DNA of 64,000 nt from Sporothrix humicola (taxonomy: Eukaryota > Ascomycota > Sordariomycetes > Ophiostomatales > Ophiostomataceae), in contig WNYE01000023.1 of NCBI GenBank assembly GCA_021396245.1, positions 186,001 to 250,000 on the forward strand. Direction: 5' to 3'. The notes beneath the pieces are model-generated. The model was not told the DNA's origin, searched no databases, and saw only the letters and a list, made by a program, of their open reading frames with translations. Of this stretch, positions 8,186 to 18,370 are shown piece by piece (the first letter of the stretch is position 1; each line of letters starts with the position of its first letter). The position numbers and the translations under genes are program-made.

Positions 8186-10981
8186 CTACACCCGGTCGCC
8201 ACGGCTGACCTGGCTAGCCGACGTCCGGCTGCGCTCGTCGTCCTCTTCGATCACGTCGCTCAGACGCGTCGGATGGTGGTGGCGCGGGATCGTCTCCCAG
8301 CCGGGCCCGGCAAAACCCTGGCCGCTGTAGTCCGCGGGTGACGGCGTGGTGTAATAGTGGTGGGAGGCAGATGGCGGGTATGCCGAGCCAGGGGCCGACA
8401 GCGACGACGGTGTTCCATATCGCAGTTCTTCTTCTACAACACAATGGTCAGCATGTTTGTTCTCACTCCTTTCGCGTTGCACTCTCAAGTATCCAGCCCA
8501 GTTCATATTAAACATACCTTCATAGGTCTCGTCAGACCCTTGCGGTGCACCCTCCGCCGGTTGGCCCTGAGGCGGACCCTGCTGCTGCTGGTAGTATTCG
8601 CCACCAGCAGTACTAGTACCCGCGGCGCTGGTTGGCGGTTGGCTGTAGGCAGCCTGCTGTTGCGGCGGCGCCTGGTAGCGCTGTTGCGTCTGCGACGGGA
8701 GCTGTTCTAGTGCCGACGGCGTGTGCTGCTGCTGCTGCGGGATCTGTTGAGCCGGCGGCGCATGTTGCTGATGCTGCTGGGGCTGCTGTTGTTGAGGGGG
8801 TGCCTGCTGCTGTGGCTGATGAGACTGCTGAGGCTGCTGGGGGTGCTCCTGCTGCGGTGGCGGCTGCTGTGGTTGTTGGACGTGGCTTGTACTGCTAGCG
8901 CGCTGACGCATAGGGAGACCCTGCGTCATGGGCACAACTTGAACACCGCCAACGATCGTCGGCTGCCCCTCCTGCAACGAAATTACACGGTCCCGCTCTT
9001 CCTGCTCACGGCGCCCCAACTCCTCCCAGGCTCGCCGTGCCTCGTCTTTGGAGATAGCAAGCTCTTTGCGCATCTCGGCCAGCTGCTTTTGGATCTTGGA
9101 GTTGGACCGCTCGTTTTCAACGGCCTCACGGATGGCTTCTGCGCGGCTACGGCGCTCTTCCTGGATAGCGGCTTCCAGCATCGCCTGAACCTCGGTATTG
9201 CGCTCCATATCGCCACGCATCTCGAAAAACCATCGCTGGAACTTGCGCTCGGAGCTCGCCCGCAGCCGCTGCAGTTCCACTACGGCGTGGAAGAGGTTGG
9301 CACCAGCGGCAGACAGGTCCGTCACCTGGCGCGCGAGCTGTCGGTTTAGAGGATCCTGGTTAATCTCCTCCGACCGCTGTTGCAGCTGACGGATCCAAAA
9401 ACTGGTCAAACCCTCCCAGTGTGCCGACAGAGCCTCCCACCGTTCAAAGGCGTGAGGGAACGAGTTTCTCGGCTGGCCTCTAGCACCGCCGGCACCCGCA
9501 TCACCACTTTCTGGCCCTGGCCCTGAAGGAGGCTGTGCCTGCCCGGACGGGCGCGCCGCTGGATCTGGGATACCACCTGTTGTGGGTTGCCGGCCGCTTG
9601 CTGGTGGTGGTGCTGATGATATTGGGGCTTGGCTGATAGGCTGTTGGGGTATCTGGCTGCTTTGTGGTACACGAACAGGTCTTGGCTGAGGCTGTTGCTG
9701 CTGTTGCGATGAGATATGGGGCTGCTGTGGTGCTTGTTGCTGAATATTGGGAGGGGGTGCAAGTTGGGCAGAGGTGGCCGCCGCCGTACGCTCGGCGCGT
9801 TGTTGCCTCCGCTGGGTGGCGGGGTCTATCTGCTGTTGCTGAGGCTGCGGTGCAGGTGCCGAAGCAGCTTGTGCTGCCGCTGCGATAGCAGCAGTAGCAC
9901 GTTCACGTTCAGCTGCCTGTCTTCGCTGTTCGGCTAAGACGCGAGCATCCTGTTCTGCCTGTGCCTTTTCCATCCGTTCCCGCTCTGCCCTCCGTGCCTC
10001 TCGTTCTTGGCGCTCTTGCATAATCATTCTGGGCCCGCGAATATTGCTCCGCGGGGAGCTTGTTGGCTGTGGGATGGGAATTTGTGGGCGGGATGCCGGG
10101 ATGCCGTTGCCATTGCCGTTGCCAGCTTGACCGCCAACCTCGGCGAGCAGATCCGCCATCTTTGCGGTCTCCTCTTCGTAGTCGGGCGAGAGCTTATACG
10201 GGTGAGTGAGACCCTCGATGGCAAAGAGGATGGCGTTGTGTGTGCGCTTGGAGATGCGAACGGCCGGGTGGATATCGGCACGCGATCGGTCAGTAGCCGG
10301 TTTACTGTCAAATGCAGTCGATGCGGGTCTCGAAAAACGGCCTACAGCAGACGAGCGTTTGTCGTGCTTCTCGTCCTCGTCGTCTTCGTGGTCGTCACTC
10401 AAGTCCTGAGATGGTGGTCCACGTGATATTATCTGCCGGTCCTTGTGGTCGACGGGCTTTGCAGTTGCAAAGGCAAGGCGAGGGCTAATGCCAGTTGCTA
10501 CTGCAGCAAGGTGAACCCGACGGGGCGGGCTCGACTTGGGAGAGCGAGTCCGAGATTGGGTATGAGAATGTGTCAGAGAATGGGGTGGGCTGTCGGCAGG
10601 AGACGATGTCGTTTGCGGGCGGGCCTCACCCGGTGCTGGGCTGGCAGTGAAACGCGGAGTCCGACGCAGGGACCGCTGAGAGTTCGGCGTAGATCGTGCG
10701 TCACGTTCGGAGAGAGCAGAAAGAGTTGTGTGTGCGTTTTGTCCCTGTGGCGTATAGGGCCGCTGAAGAGACGAGCGTCTGCTGTGCTGGCTCCGCTGGC
10801 TGTGCCGGCTTTGCGGGCGCTGCTTGGAGGGAGTCGGTGTATGTTCGTAACGGTCGTAACGGTCGTGAAAGGAAGCGGGGGCGGAGTCGCTCAATGTGTC
10901 CTTTTTGCGCGGCCCAGCACCAGACAGGTCCGGTACGTGGGCGGGCAAGGTGGCAAGAGACCGCAGTAAGTGCTGCGGCAA
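8186..10981 (-). CDS. Gln/Pro-rich coiled-coil protein of unknown function (5' exon unresolved)
   Basis: Two exons seen, 10981-8518 and 8433-8186, giving at least 903 residues. The intron at 8434-8517 (GTATGT, TGCTGAC branch, TAG) is a multiple of three and stop-free. The N-terminal ~260 residues are Ser/Arg/Pro-rich and contain no Met; the frame is closed upstream by a TGA near 11030, so the real start must lie in an upstream exon I could not place. Next come an Arg/Glu/Ala-rich helix, a Gln/Pro-rich stretch, a conserved-looking block with ERWEALSAHWEGLTSFW, a long charged coiled coil (about residues 590-690) ending near GQPTIVGGVQVVPM, and a second Gln/Pro tract from CAG-type codons. I recognise no catalytic domain. 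The architecture suggests a scaffold or regulatory protein; this is inference. Confidence 0.75.
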   Translation of the reverse strand: MPQHLLRSLATLPAHVPDLSGAGPRKKDTLSDSAPASFHDRYDRYEHTPTPSKQRPQSRHSQRSQHSRRSSLQRPYTPQGQNAHTTLSALSERDARSTPNSQRSLRRTPRFTASPAPGEARPQTTSSPADSPPHSLTHSHTQSRTRSPKSSPPRRVHLAAVATGISPRLAFATAKPVDHKDRQIISRGPPSQDLSDDHEDDEDEKHDKRSSAVGRFSRPASTAFDSKPATDRSRADIHPAVRISKRTHNAILFAIEGLTHPYKLSPDYEEETAKMADLLAEVGGQAGNGNGNGIPASRPQIPIPQPTSSPRSNIRGPRMIMQERQEREARRAERERMEKAQAEQDARVLAEQRRQAAERERATAAIAAAAQAASAPAPQPQQQQIDPATQRRQQRAERTAAATSAQLAPPPNIQQQAPQQPHISSQQQQQPQPRPVRVPQSSQIPQQPISQAPISSAPPPASGRQPTTGGIPDPAARPSGQAQPPSGPGPESGDAGAGGARGQPRNSFPHAFERWEALSAHWEGLTSFWIRQLQQRSEEINQDPLNRQLARQVTDLSAAGANLFHAVVELQRLRASSERKFQRWFFEMRGDMERNTEVQAMLEAAIQEERRSRAEAIREAVENERSNSKIQKQLAEMRKELAISKDEARRAWEELGRREQEERDRVISLQEGQPTIVGGVQVVPMTQGLPMRQRASSTSHVQQPQQPPPQQEHPQQPQQSHQPQQQAPPQQQQPQQHQQHAPPAQQIPQQQQHTPSALEQLPSQTQQRYQAPPQQQAAYSQPPTSAAGTSTAGGEYYQQQQGPPQGQPAEGAPQGSDETYEGMFNMNWAGYLRVQRERSENKHADHCVVEEELRYGTPSSLSAPGSAYPPSASHHYYTTPSPADYSGQGFAGPGWETIPRHHHPTRLSDVIEEDDERSRTSASQVSRGDRV
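8434..8517 (-). other. 84-nt stop-free intron (3n) in the Gln-rich gene
   Basis: On the minus strand it starts GTATGT, has a TGCTGACC branch region and ends TTGTAG. Its length is divisible by 3 and it carries no in-frame stop, so retention would add 28 residues without breaking the protein. The splice signals are strong, so removal is the likelier default. Confidence 0.75.
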
Positions 10982-12070
10982 CTCGGGAAGTACAAGGAGC
11001 TTTCCTCGGGGAAGTGAAAAATCAAAATATCAAGTCAAAAAACAAGCAGGAAAAAACACTGAGTTCGAAGAAGATGGAAGCGGTAAGCTGCGAGCGGTTA
11101 GAAGCTCGGACAACAGAAGACGGAAGAAGCTGCAGTAGAAGGCGTGAAGAACGAGAACAGAAGAACACAAGCGTGTTGCACATGCAGGACGCTGTCGTGC
11201 TGTTGTACTCTGATGCTATTTCGGGGAGAACAGGTGACGAGATCGAAGCCGGTCAAAGACACAGCGACCACCGCAAGTGCAAGTGCATGCAAACACGCAA
11301 AATCGGCAAGAAAAATCAAGAAAAAAAAGAGGGATAGAGTGTGATAAGGGATATATGGGTGCCAACTGCAAGGAATGAAGTGAAGTTGAGTCCGACTTAC
11401 TCTTCAAACTGGGCTTTGTTGGTGCTCGAAAGGGCAAAAAAACCAAGACGAAAAAAAGAGAGAAAGCGATGTGACGATGGCAAAGAGAGTCAAGAACAGC
11501 AAGCAAGAGCAAAGAGCAAAGAGAGAGAAGACCGGTAGTCAATTGAGTGCTGGTGTTGGGAGGCAGCCCTGAAAGCAAGCAAGACCAAGGTCGGTGGTCG
11601 TTGTTGACTGTGTAGACGGGTGACCTTGAGATAATGGCAGACTGGCGTCATTAGCAAAATTAATTGGGGAGGCTGGGAAGAGGTGGCGGGGAGAGACGCG
11701 CCCAAAAAAAAAGAGGCCCTGTGCTAGCACAGAAAGGTCAAGGTAACGGGGTGTTGGGGGCAATTCGGGGAGCGGCCAGGCGCGGGAGTGGATAGTGCCA
11801 GGTGTGGGTGGGGAGGGAAGGAGGTTTTGCAAGCTCACAATAGGCTGTTGCCGCGAGGCCGCTGAGGGTTTTCCCGCTCTTGGGCTGGACCTGGCCCTGG
11901 CCCGGTTTGCGACGTTTGCGACGTTTGGCTGTTTGCTCACACCAACAGATCGCAAGGAGCTGCTGACGCTGCGAAAAATGCAAAAGCAGAAAACCTGGCA
12001 GCACAAATCTTGCCAGGGAAAATTCGACAAAAAATGAAAGAGAAAATAGGAAAGCAAATGAGAGAGCAAA

Positions 12071-12080
12071 TACTCCGTAC
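12071..12080 (+). promoter_or_regulatory. TACTCCGTAC motif
   Basis: One of seven exact TACTCCGTA 9-mers in the window, all outside coding exons. Flanking bases extend it to an imperfect inverted repeat with TAC/GTA arms. Role unknown. Confidence 0.4.
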
Positions 12081-14273
12081 AGCTCGGCCAATCAAGAAGT
12101 CGAAGTCGGTTTTGACAGCAATCGGAATGCGGTGGTCGTTCGAATTGGATTGACGTGGACAGTGGCCGCAGAAATGGCGGCCAAGTGGATGAGAAGAGGG
12201 AGAGGAGGATCGTGGTTGAAGCGAATGGCCTGGTGCAAAGAGTCGGTCTGGGATGGCGAGCGGTGATATCAAGATGGAGGGAAACGGTCACAATGGATGA
12301 TATTGGTGCGAGAAGGTGTAAACGATGAGAGGAACAGTGAGAGGTGGCTGGTGAATCGCGAGATGTTCCTGTCGTTATGCCGTTTCGTCGGTTTGTCGCT
12401 CTCTCTACCATTCACTTGGGCTCGTCACAGACACCTATGCGCCCAACAACGCCGTCACGGGCGTGTCAACACCTCCTCGTCCTCCTCCGCCAGAATCGCC
12501 CGCGCGCGACGGAAGCGCAACAGTCGTTGCTGAAGTCGGCCGATGGGGGCTAGCTATACAACGATTGTGCTCTGCTACCCGTACCAACATGACTTTGTGG
12601 TGCCAACGGCCGTCAGGGGTGGAAAGGAGAGTGACGTCGCGACGACAATTGTGCGCCCGTACTCGTCTGTCTTTTGTGATTTTCCGTATTGAGGAAAGTG
12701 GCCAGGCCTGGGGGAAAAGCCTATTGCAGCATTGGCCTCGATGCGATCGGGGAGGGAAAGGTTGTTGACTGAAAATGGAATTCGGGTGCTCGCTGTCGAG
12801 GATAATGCGCGAGAAAGAGAAGGAAAGGGTTCAACACCAACGCGGCACTGTCAAAGACGAGCGCCACGAACTCGAGTTTTGCGAATTGGCAGAAGCTATC
12901 TGTGACTTGGTCGAAAGGGAGACGACCATGTGCAATTGACTGACAAAACAACGTGTGCGAGATGAAAGAGAGACCCGGCTACGTGGAATTGCCGGACGTC
13001 TTTTGTTTTTCGTCTTTCGTCCTTTCTTTGTCCTGCTCCGTATTTCTTCTATTAAAAGAAATTACAAAGGAATGCGGGCCAGGTCAGCGATCTGCGTTTC
13101 GTCAGAGCTATCAGGAAGCTGCTGGAATGCGCGACGCCAGGGACCTCTCTGGCGTTGGGGTTCCTTACCACGAAAAAGGGTGGATGCAGTGTGTCGAGCG
13201 CCGTAGACTGCGACCTGAAGAAATGTATGCAAGAAACATAAAAAAGGTTGCACGAGACAAAAACAAGCACTCGTGATAATTGCAAAATAGGAAAGATACA
13301 CACAGGGACTGAAGGGAGCAAAAATAAGGCAAGACCGGATGAAAGACGCGTCCAGACAGGGAAGGAAGCACCTACGCACGCAAGTCGTGCTTTCCTCGTA
13401 CGTCCATGTTCCACTCCATAAAGTGCAAAGGTCGACAAAATGGCAGAGTAGGGCCGTGACAGTTTCGCGCCATTCTCTATTCCTTCCTTCGACCAAGTAT
13501 TACACGGCACGCCGTTGTGCGTTCTTTCCTGGCTCAATCCATATGCAATATTAATTGCCAATTCAGCCCCAGGAGGCAGGAGCGCAAGACACGCAGCAAG
13601 GGGAAGCAGAGGGCGCGGGAAGGTGCAAGGGGGCTTGATATTGCGACGGTCGATTCACACAGACCGGCAGGCACAAAAATACTCTTGAAAGAATCACAAA
13701 AAAAATATCAAAGTCGAGACACATGGTCACACGTCTATGCTTCCTCACTTTCCTCCCTGCAGCCTCCTCGACGATAAGAAACTGGGCCTGGCCTTGCCCT
13801 CTTGATCTGGCGCTCCCGCTCCCGTTGCCGGTGCCCTTTGTGGGTTCTGTGTTTCCTCTATTTTTCGGTGCCTTTTCCTTTTTCTGCACTTTTTGTCCAG
13901 GATCCAGGTAGTTGGGCAATCTCCCAATGTCAGCCCAAAAAAAGAGCGTGGATCAGTGTTTTGAGCCCATAAAAAATATGAAAAAAGCAGCTGCTAATGA
14001 TATCACATAGATTTCTCTCTGCCTTGTGCACAGCAGGAGCTTCTTCTCAAGCGCCGCCTGTGTGCGACACAACCACGACATAAAAGAATGCCAGGATTCT
14101 GTCGCAAAATGAAGCTGCGCGGTGCTTCTTTCCCTTCTAGAGCTTCGTCTCCGTGTCTCTGTTTGTGTTCAACCCGTTGCACACGAGATATCTCTTAACT
14201 TTGTGCGATTAAGAACATGCACTGTTTGTATCAGTCTGTGTTCTTTGAAGTTCTTCTTCACTGCAGAAAGTCA

Positions 14274-14293
14274 CTGCAGGAAAACTTGCAGGA
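14274..14293 (+). repeat. CTGCAGGAAAACTTGCAGGA element, copy 1
   Basis: Internally duplicated (TGCAGGA twice). A near-identical 19-bp copy occurs at 33595-33613, differing by one T. Confidence 0.5.
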
Positions 14294-14350
14294 AGGAAAT
14301 TACGTTCCACCCACCAATATTTGAAGCTATTTCTTCCCTTGCATCTCAAG

Positions 14351-15022
14351 TACGGAGTACGCGCACCATCAAAGTACGAATGGCTATAGCCGGAGTGCGG
14401 CTCGGGGACGACGGGCAGAAAAAAAAAGTTTAGAAAGGGAGCACAGAAGTTTCTTCCAAAAAGGCACAAAAACCAGGGAAACGTGACGAGGTTTCGCGAC
14501 GGAGCTCTATCCGTACCGGTACCAGAGAGCAGAAGACGCTGGTCGTCGTCTGACTTTTACCAGGAAATGACGGGGCAGGGGATGGAAATGGTGCAGCTGT
14601 GGGCTCTTTCTTCCTTCTGACAGTGGAAGTGGAAGTTAAAGTGGAAAGGTTAAAAGTGAAAAGACGAAAAAGTGCGTCGCGGTGCGCGTCATTTCCGCTC
14701 CGCGTATGCGCGCACTTTCTCTCCTTCTCTGCAGACCCGAGTACGCGCCTCTTCCTCGTCGGAGACTCGACTCAACGCCGTCCGAAGACGAGATGTCAAG
14801 AAATTTCAAAAGGAGACTCGATCAGTCCCTCTGTCTTGCACATTTAATGACAATGGACCAGACCAGACACGTCGACACCCCTGCTCGCTTCCCTTTCCCA
14901 CCCTCTGCGTTGGCAAGCTTCCAAAGCGATCCTACGCCATATGCACCACAATCCTTGGCCTAAACTGCAGGACGACTACGGAGTAAGTGATACTCGAAAT
15001 AGGATCGAGCTGTACTCCGTAC
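14351..15022. promoter_or_regulatory. Cluster of three TACTCCGTA/TACGGAGTA motifs
   Basis: Sites at 14351-14360 (minus orientation), 14977-14985 (minus) and 15013-15022 (plus). The last two form a convergent pair 27 bp apart. They sit between hex1 and the Gln-rich gene, in non-coding DNA. A binding-site role is inference. Confidence 0.4.
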
Positions 15023-16160
15023 ACAGCTTGGTCTGGACATAAGCTATGCCCAAAGTAGACCATGACAGTAATCCCAATGGGCCGGTTCAATGAAGGTTGT
15101 CCATTGAGTCTTGAGGCGTCCGATCTCTTGTGACAGCTCCCGGCAATGGCCAAGGATCTTCTTATCAGCTCCAACTTTGGGCTCATGATGAAAGGCCGCG
15201 AAAAAGAGATGACGAGGCAGTGCAGCCAAGGCCATCTCTCGCCCCTCTAGATGCCTCTGTGTTAAATATTCTCTACCCTATCAACTCCAACTCGTGACGA
15301 CAATTGTATGCGTGTTGTGCGTTGGCTTTAACAGAGAAAGTAATGCATTTCTACATAGTAGTTGTATTGGAGTCCTCCGTGGCAAAACATAGTCGCGATA
15401 ACTTGACAAGTGCGAATATCATAGACCCCTACCAGGAGGGGCAGCAACGTGGGTGTGCCATATTCGCCTATTCGTTAGCCTATGTGTCTTCGAATTATTG
15501 TATCCAATTTCTTCCTATGTGTTTTTATTTTTATTTATTTATTTATTTTTTATTTTGTTTTTTTCAGATAAAACAGGGATATATTGGAAATGAATAGGAT
15601 GAAAGTCCACGATGTCGAAAAAAATCCTTAATCGGAAAACAACAGTATTTCAAGTAAAATAAAACAATTATAAAATAATATAATATACCAGGATGCGATA
15701 GTAAAATCAACGTTTCATGATATCAACATAAAAATATACCAGAAAAGAAACACAGTTCAACAATGGCATACGGCGGAATGATATGAGTCTTTCCTCAGAA
15801 ACAACGTGCAATTCACATATACTAGAAAACAAGCGAACGCCATTGCTTATGCACTGCAAAATTCAGACATCATGGTGGAAATCTGTCACGACGGGAACCA
15901 AAAAGAAGATATGTACCAGGCATAAATAAATTATATAAAAACAGATAACAGACTCATGAATATCCAAAAAGTTTGTCCATCCTAAAATAAACTGCGAAAT
16001 ACGACGGGTTCTGACAACCACGCACGCATTTATACGTACACAAATATGCTTTCTAAACACAAGACACTAGGAAATAAAAAAGATGACAATCCAAGCCGGT
16101 TACCCAACAATCAACGATATACTAAAACAACCAAGTAGATCAGATCATGCTAGAAACACT

Positions 16161-17795
16161 TTACAGGCTGGCGCCGTGGACGACCTTCATGTCGACAGCC
16201 AGCTCGCGGCCGTGGTCGTTGACGACCAGGACGCGGACGGAGCCACGGCCCGACTCGAAGGCGCGCAGAAGGCGGGCCCAGAGGTTGGACTGGTCAATGA
16301 CAGGAAGGCCCTGCTTGACGTCACCAGTCTCGGTCATGGCGACGACGTTGCCCTCCTGCAGGTCAAGCACGCGGTACTGCTTGAAGACAGGGCCCAGCAT
16401 GGTCTGGACGACAACGCTCGGCGAGGGGCTCGAGACGAAGGACGACTCCTCGTGCAGCTTCTTGGTGAAGAGATCGACACCCAGGTAGCGGTGCTGGCCA
16501 GTGGCGGCAGAGGTCGAGATGCGGATCACCTGGCAGGGGCGGCCCTGCAGGATCAGGATGTCGCCAATGCGGATGTGGTGGCACGGAATGGAGACCGTGT
16601 TGCGGGGCACATCGTCCTCGGCGGTGCGGCGACCGCGGGACGAGCCACCGCTAGTGCGGATCGTCTCACGGAACTCCGAGACCTCGACATCGCGGCCTTC
16701 AGGATGCAGAAGACGGTCAGCAAGCTTGTGGACGCCCTGGCGGAACGAGTGGTAGTTGCCTGTTGAAGAGGCAAAAGGAAAAAGAAAAGGAGACAATGCT
16801 TAGTAACCGTCGTCGCTATGGAAAGAGCGAACCGGGAAGAAGCGGTCGCGTCGCAGAGGCAACAAAACAAGATACAGGGGAAAGAAATGCAAAGGGAAAA
16901 TCAAAAGACAAAACACTGGGATTGGGATTGAACTCACCCTCCTCGTCGTAGTAACCCATCTTGTTGGATTTGCGGGTGATAGCCTGCGGCTCAACGATAT
17001 CCTCAACGACCTTGGTCGACTTGCGGGAGAAAGTGCTGCCCTGGGTAGGACGAGCGAGCGGAGCGTCGACGGTGGTGGAGTCCTCGAACGAAGACTGCTG
17101 CTGCTGCTGCTGGGGGAAGCGGCCGGAATCAACAGTGGTGTCGGAGAAGGTAGTGCGGGCCTCCTCGCGGTGGTAAGTGGGCTGGTAGCGGGTGCGGTAT
17201 TCGCGCTCAGCGATGTCAATGGCGGTGTCGTAGGTAGGGCGACGAGAGTCGTACTCTACAGAGGTCTCAGAGAAGGTCGTGCGGGGACTGGATGCTGTTA
17301 GTGTGTGATCTCGACTGGAATGTAGCTTTGACAGCCTCCGCACGATCACCAGTTCTGCAACTGCCACTCCTGTACTGGAATGACGGGAAGCCCCGAAATC
17401 ACAGGATTGCTCGGGACATCTCGAAAACCGTTGTAGAAACTAGTGTTACTTGCGACGACACCTCGCATCTCTGCCTTGCCTCGAGCAAAAACTTACCGGT
17501 TTTCACGAATGTACTCTCGGCGGACACCAGGACGGCGGTAACGTTCCTCTTCACGAGTGACGCGGACCTCTTCTTCCCGGTAAGGGTAGTTGTTGTTGGC
17601 GGACTCGTTGACAACGTAAGAAGAAGAGTATTGACCTTCCCGTCCGGGCCGTTCGTGGTGCTGGGGGAGTTGAACACTGAACTCCTCGTGGGTCTGGGTG
17701 GTGGTAACCTCAGCGGGCTTGTTGTCCTCCTTGTAGGAAGACGGGAAGATGCTAAAGGGCACGGGAACTCTGGCTTCAAAATCCAGGTTGACGAC
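16161..17795 (-). CDS. hex1: Hex1, major protein of the Woronin body (eIF5A-like), with long N-terminal isoform
   Basis: Hex1 self-assembles into the crystalline core of Woronin bodies, peroxisome-derived organelles that plug septal pores after wounding. Exons on -: 17795(?)-17497, 17287-16938 and 16759-16161; introns at 17288-17496 and 16760-16937. The short isoform starts at the ATG at 16959 (MGYYDEEG) and is 206 aa. Diagnostic Hex1 strings include IPCHHIRIGDILILQGRPC, STSAATGQHRYLGVDLFTK and DHGRELAVDMKVVHG. Gln96 replaces the hypusine lysine of eIF5A, as in other Hex1 proteins. The longer form adds at least 209 residues with repeated TTFS(E/D)T motifs and a polyglutamine run, in frame across both junctions; no ATG is seen in its first exon, so its start lies further upstream. 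Alternative N-termini by splicing are known for Trichoderma Hex1. The C-terminus is ASL, not the usual SRL peroxisomal signal. Confidence 0.95.
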
Positions 17796-18349
17796 CTTTG
17801 ACAGCGAGCACAAGAAAGGAAAAAAAAAGTGCGAGACTTTTTTCTTCCTACTGGCGCTCTTTCTTCAAAGGAAGGGGAGAAAGAGGAATGATTAGCCGGA
17901 GCTAATTTGGGATTGTTTGAAAGGGTGGTTTGGGTTGGAATGTGAAGCTGGAGATGTGGTATGGGAGAGAAAGGAGAGAAGAAGAAGAAGGGGAAAAAAA
18001 GAAGAAAGAAAGAAGAGAAGAGACGGCAGGACAGAAGATGGGGACGGGCTGGCAAGAAATAGGAAAAAATTGGCCAGATGGAAGGGGCGTCCAGTGGGAG
18101 GCAGGGGGCCAGCGCCAAAGCTGTGGAAAGAGCACAAAACAGCAAGTAACAGCAGGAGAGAGCCGGTGACATAGGCAGGAAGGACCCAGACACACTCTGG
18201 CAGCACCTTCCCCGGCCCCCAAACAAAGCTAGCAGACACAACAAAACAAACTGCTGCACGGCAACCGGCTCAGGCTGTGGGAAAGTACGCACAAGCAAGC
18301 CTGGTGATCCCTCCTGATCTGAGAAAGGAAAGGAGTTGGGTGGGCTCGG

Positions 18350-18370
18350 GGAGACTGGAGACTGGAGACT
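18350..18370 (+). repeat. GGAGACT tandem repeat, 3 copies
   Basis: Three perfect 7-bp units in the hex1 upstream region. Confidence 0.8.

Larger units (their letters stand above)
10982..16160. other. Long gene-poor region upstream of the Gln-rich gene and downstream of hex1
   Basis: No supportable coding gene. Position 11400 on the minus strand begins a good GTAAGT donor, which may belong to a 5' UTR exon of the Gln-rich gene. A minus-strand frame at 11539-12411 is long but Ser/Phe/Leu-rich, without domain features. Three TACTCCGTA motifs lie at 14351-15022 and another at 12071. Positions 15500-16140 are strongly AT-rich; 15525-15556 contains TTTATT repeats, i.e. AATAAA units on the minus strand, about 600 nt past the hex1 stop. 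Confidence 0.5.

Noticed and set aside
11539..12411. A 290-codon minus-strand frame
   Set aside because: Ser/Phe/Leu/Pro-rich sequence typical of C/T-rich non-coding DNA, with no domain, signal or conserved block.
13052..13561. Overlapping minus-strand frames of 140-170 codons
   Set aside because: Cys/Phe/Ser-rich, competing frames of similar quality, no splice or start support.
16081..16169. A late intron that would restore a basic PTS1 on Hex1
   Set aside because: The only possible donor (GTAAAG at the stop) with the next reasonable acceptor leads to a short tail without a PTS1.
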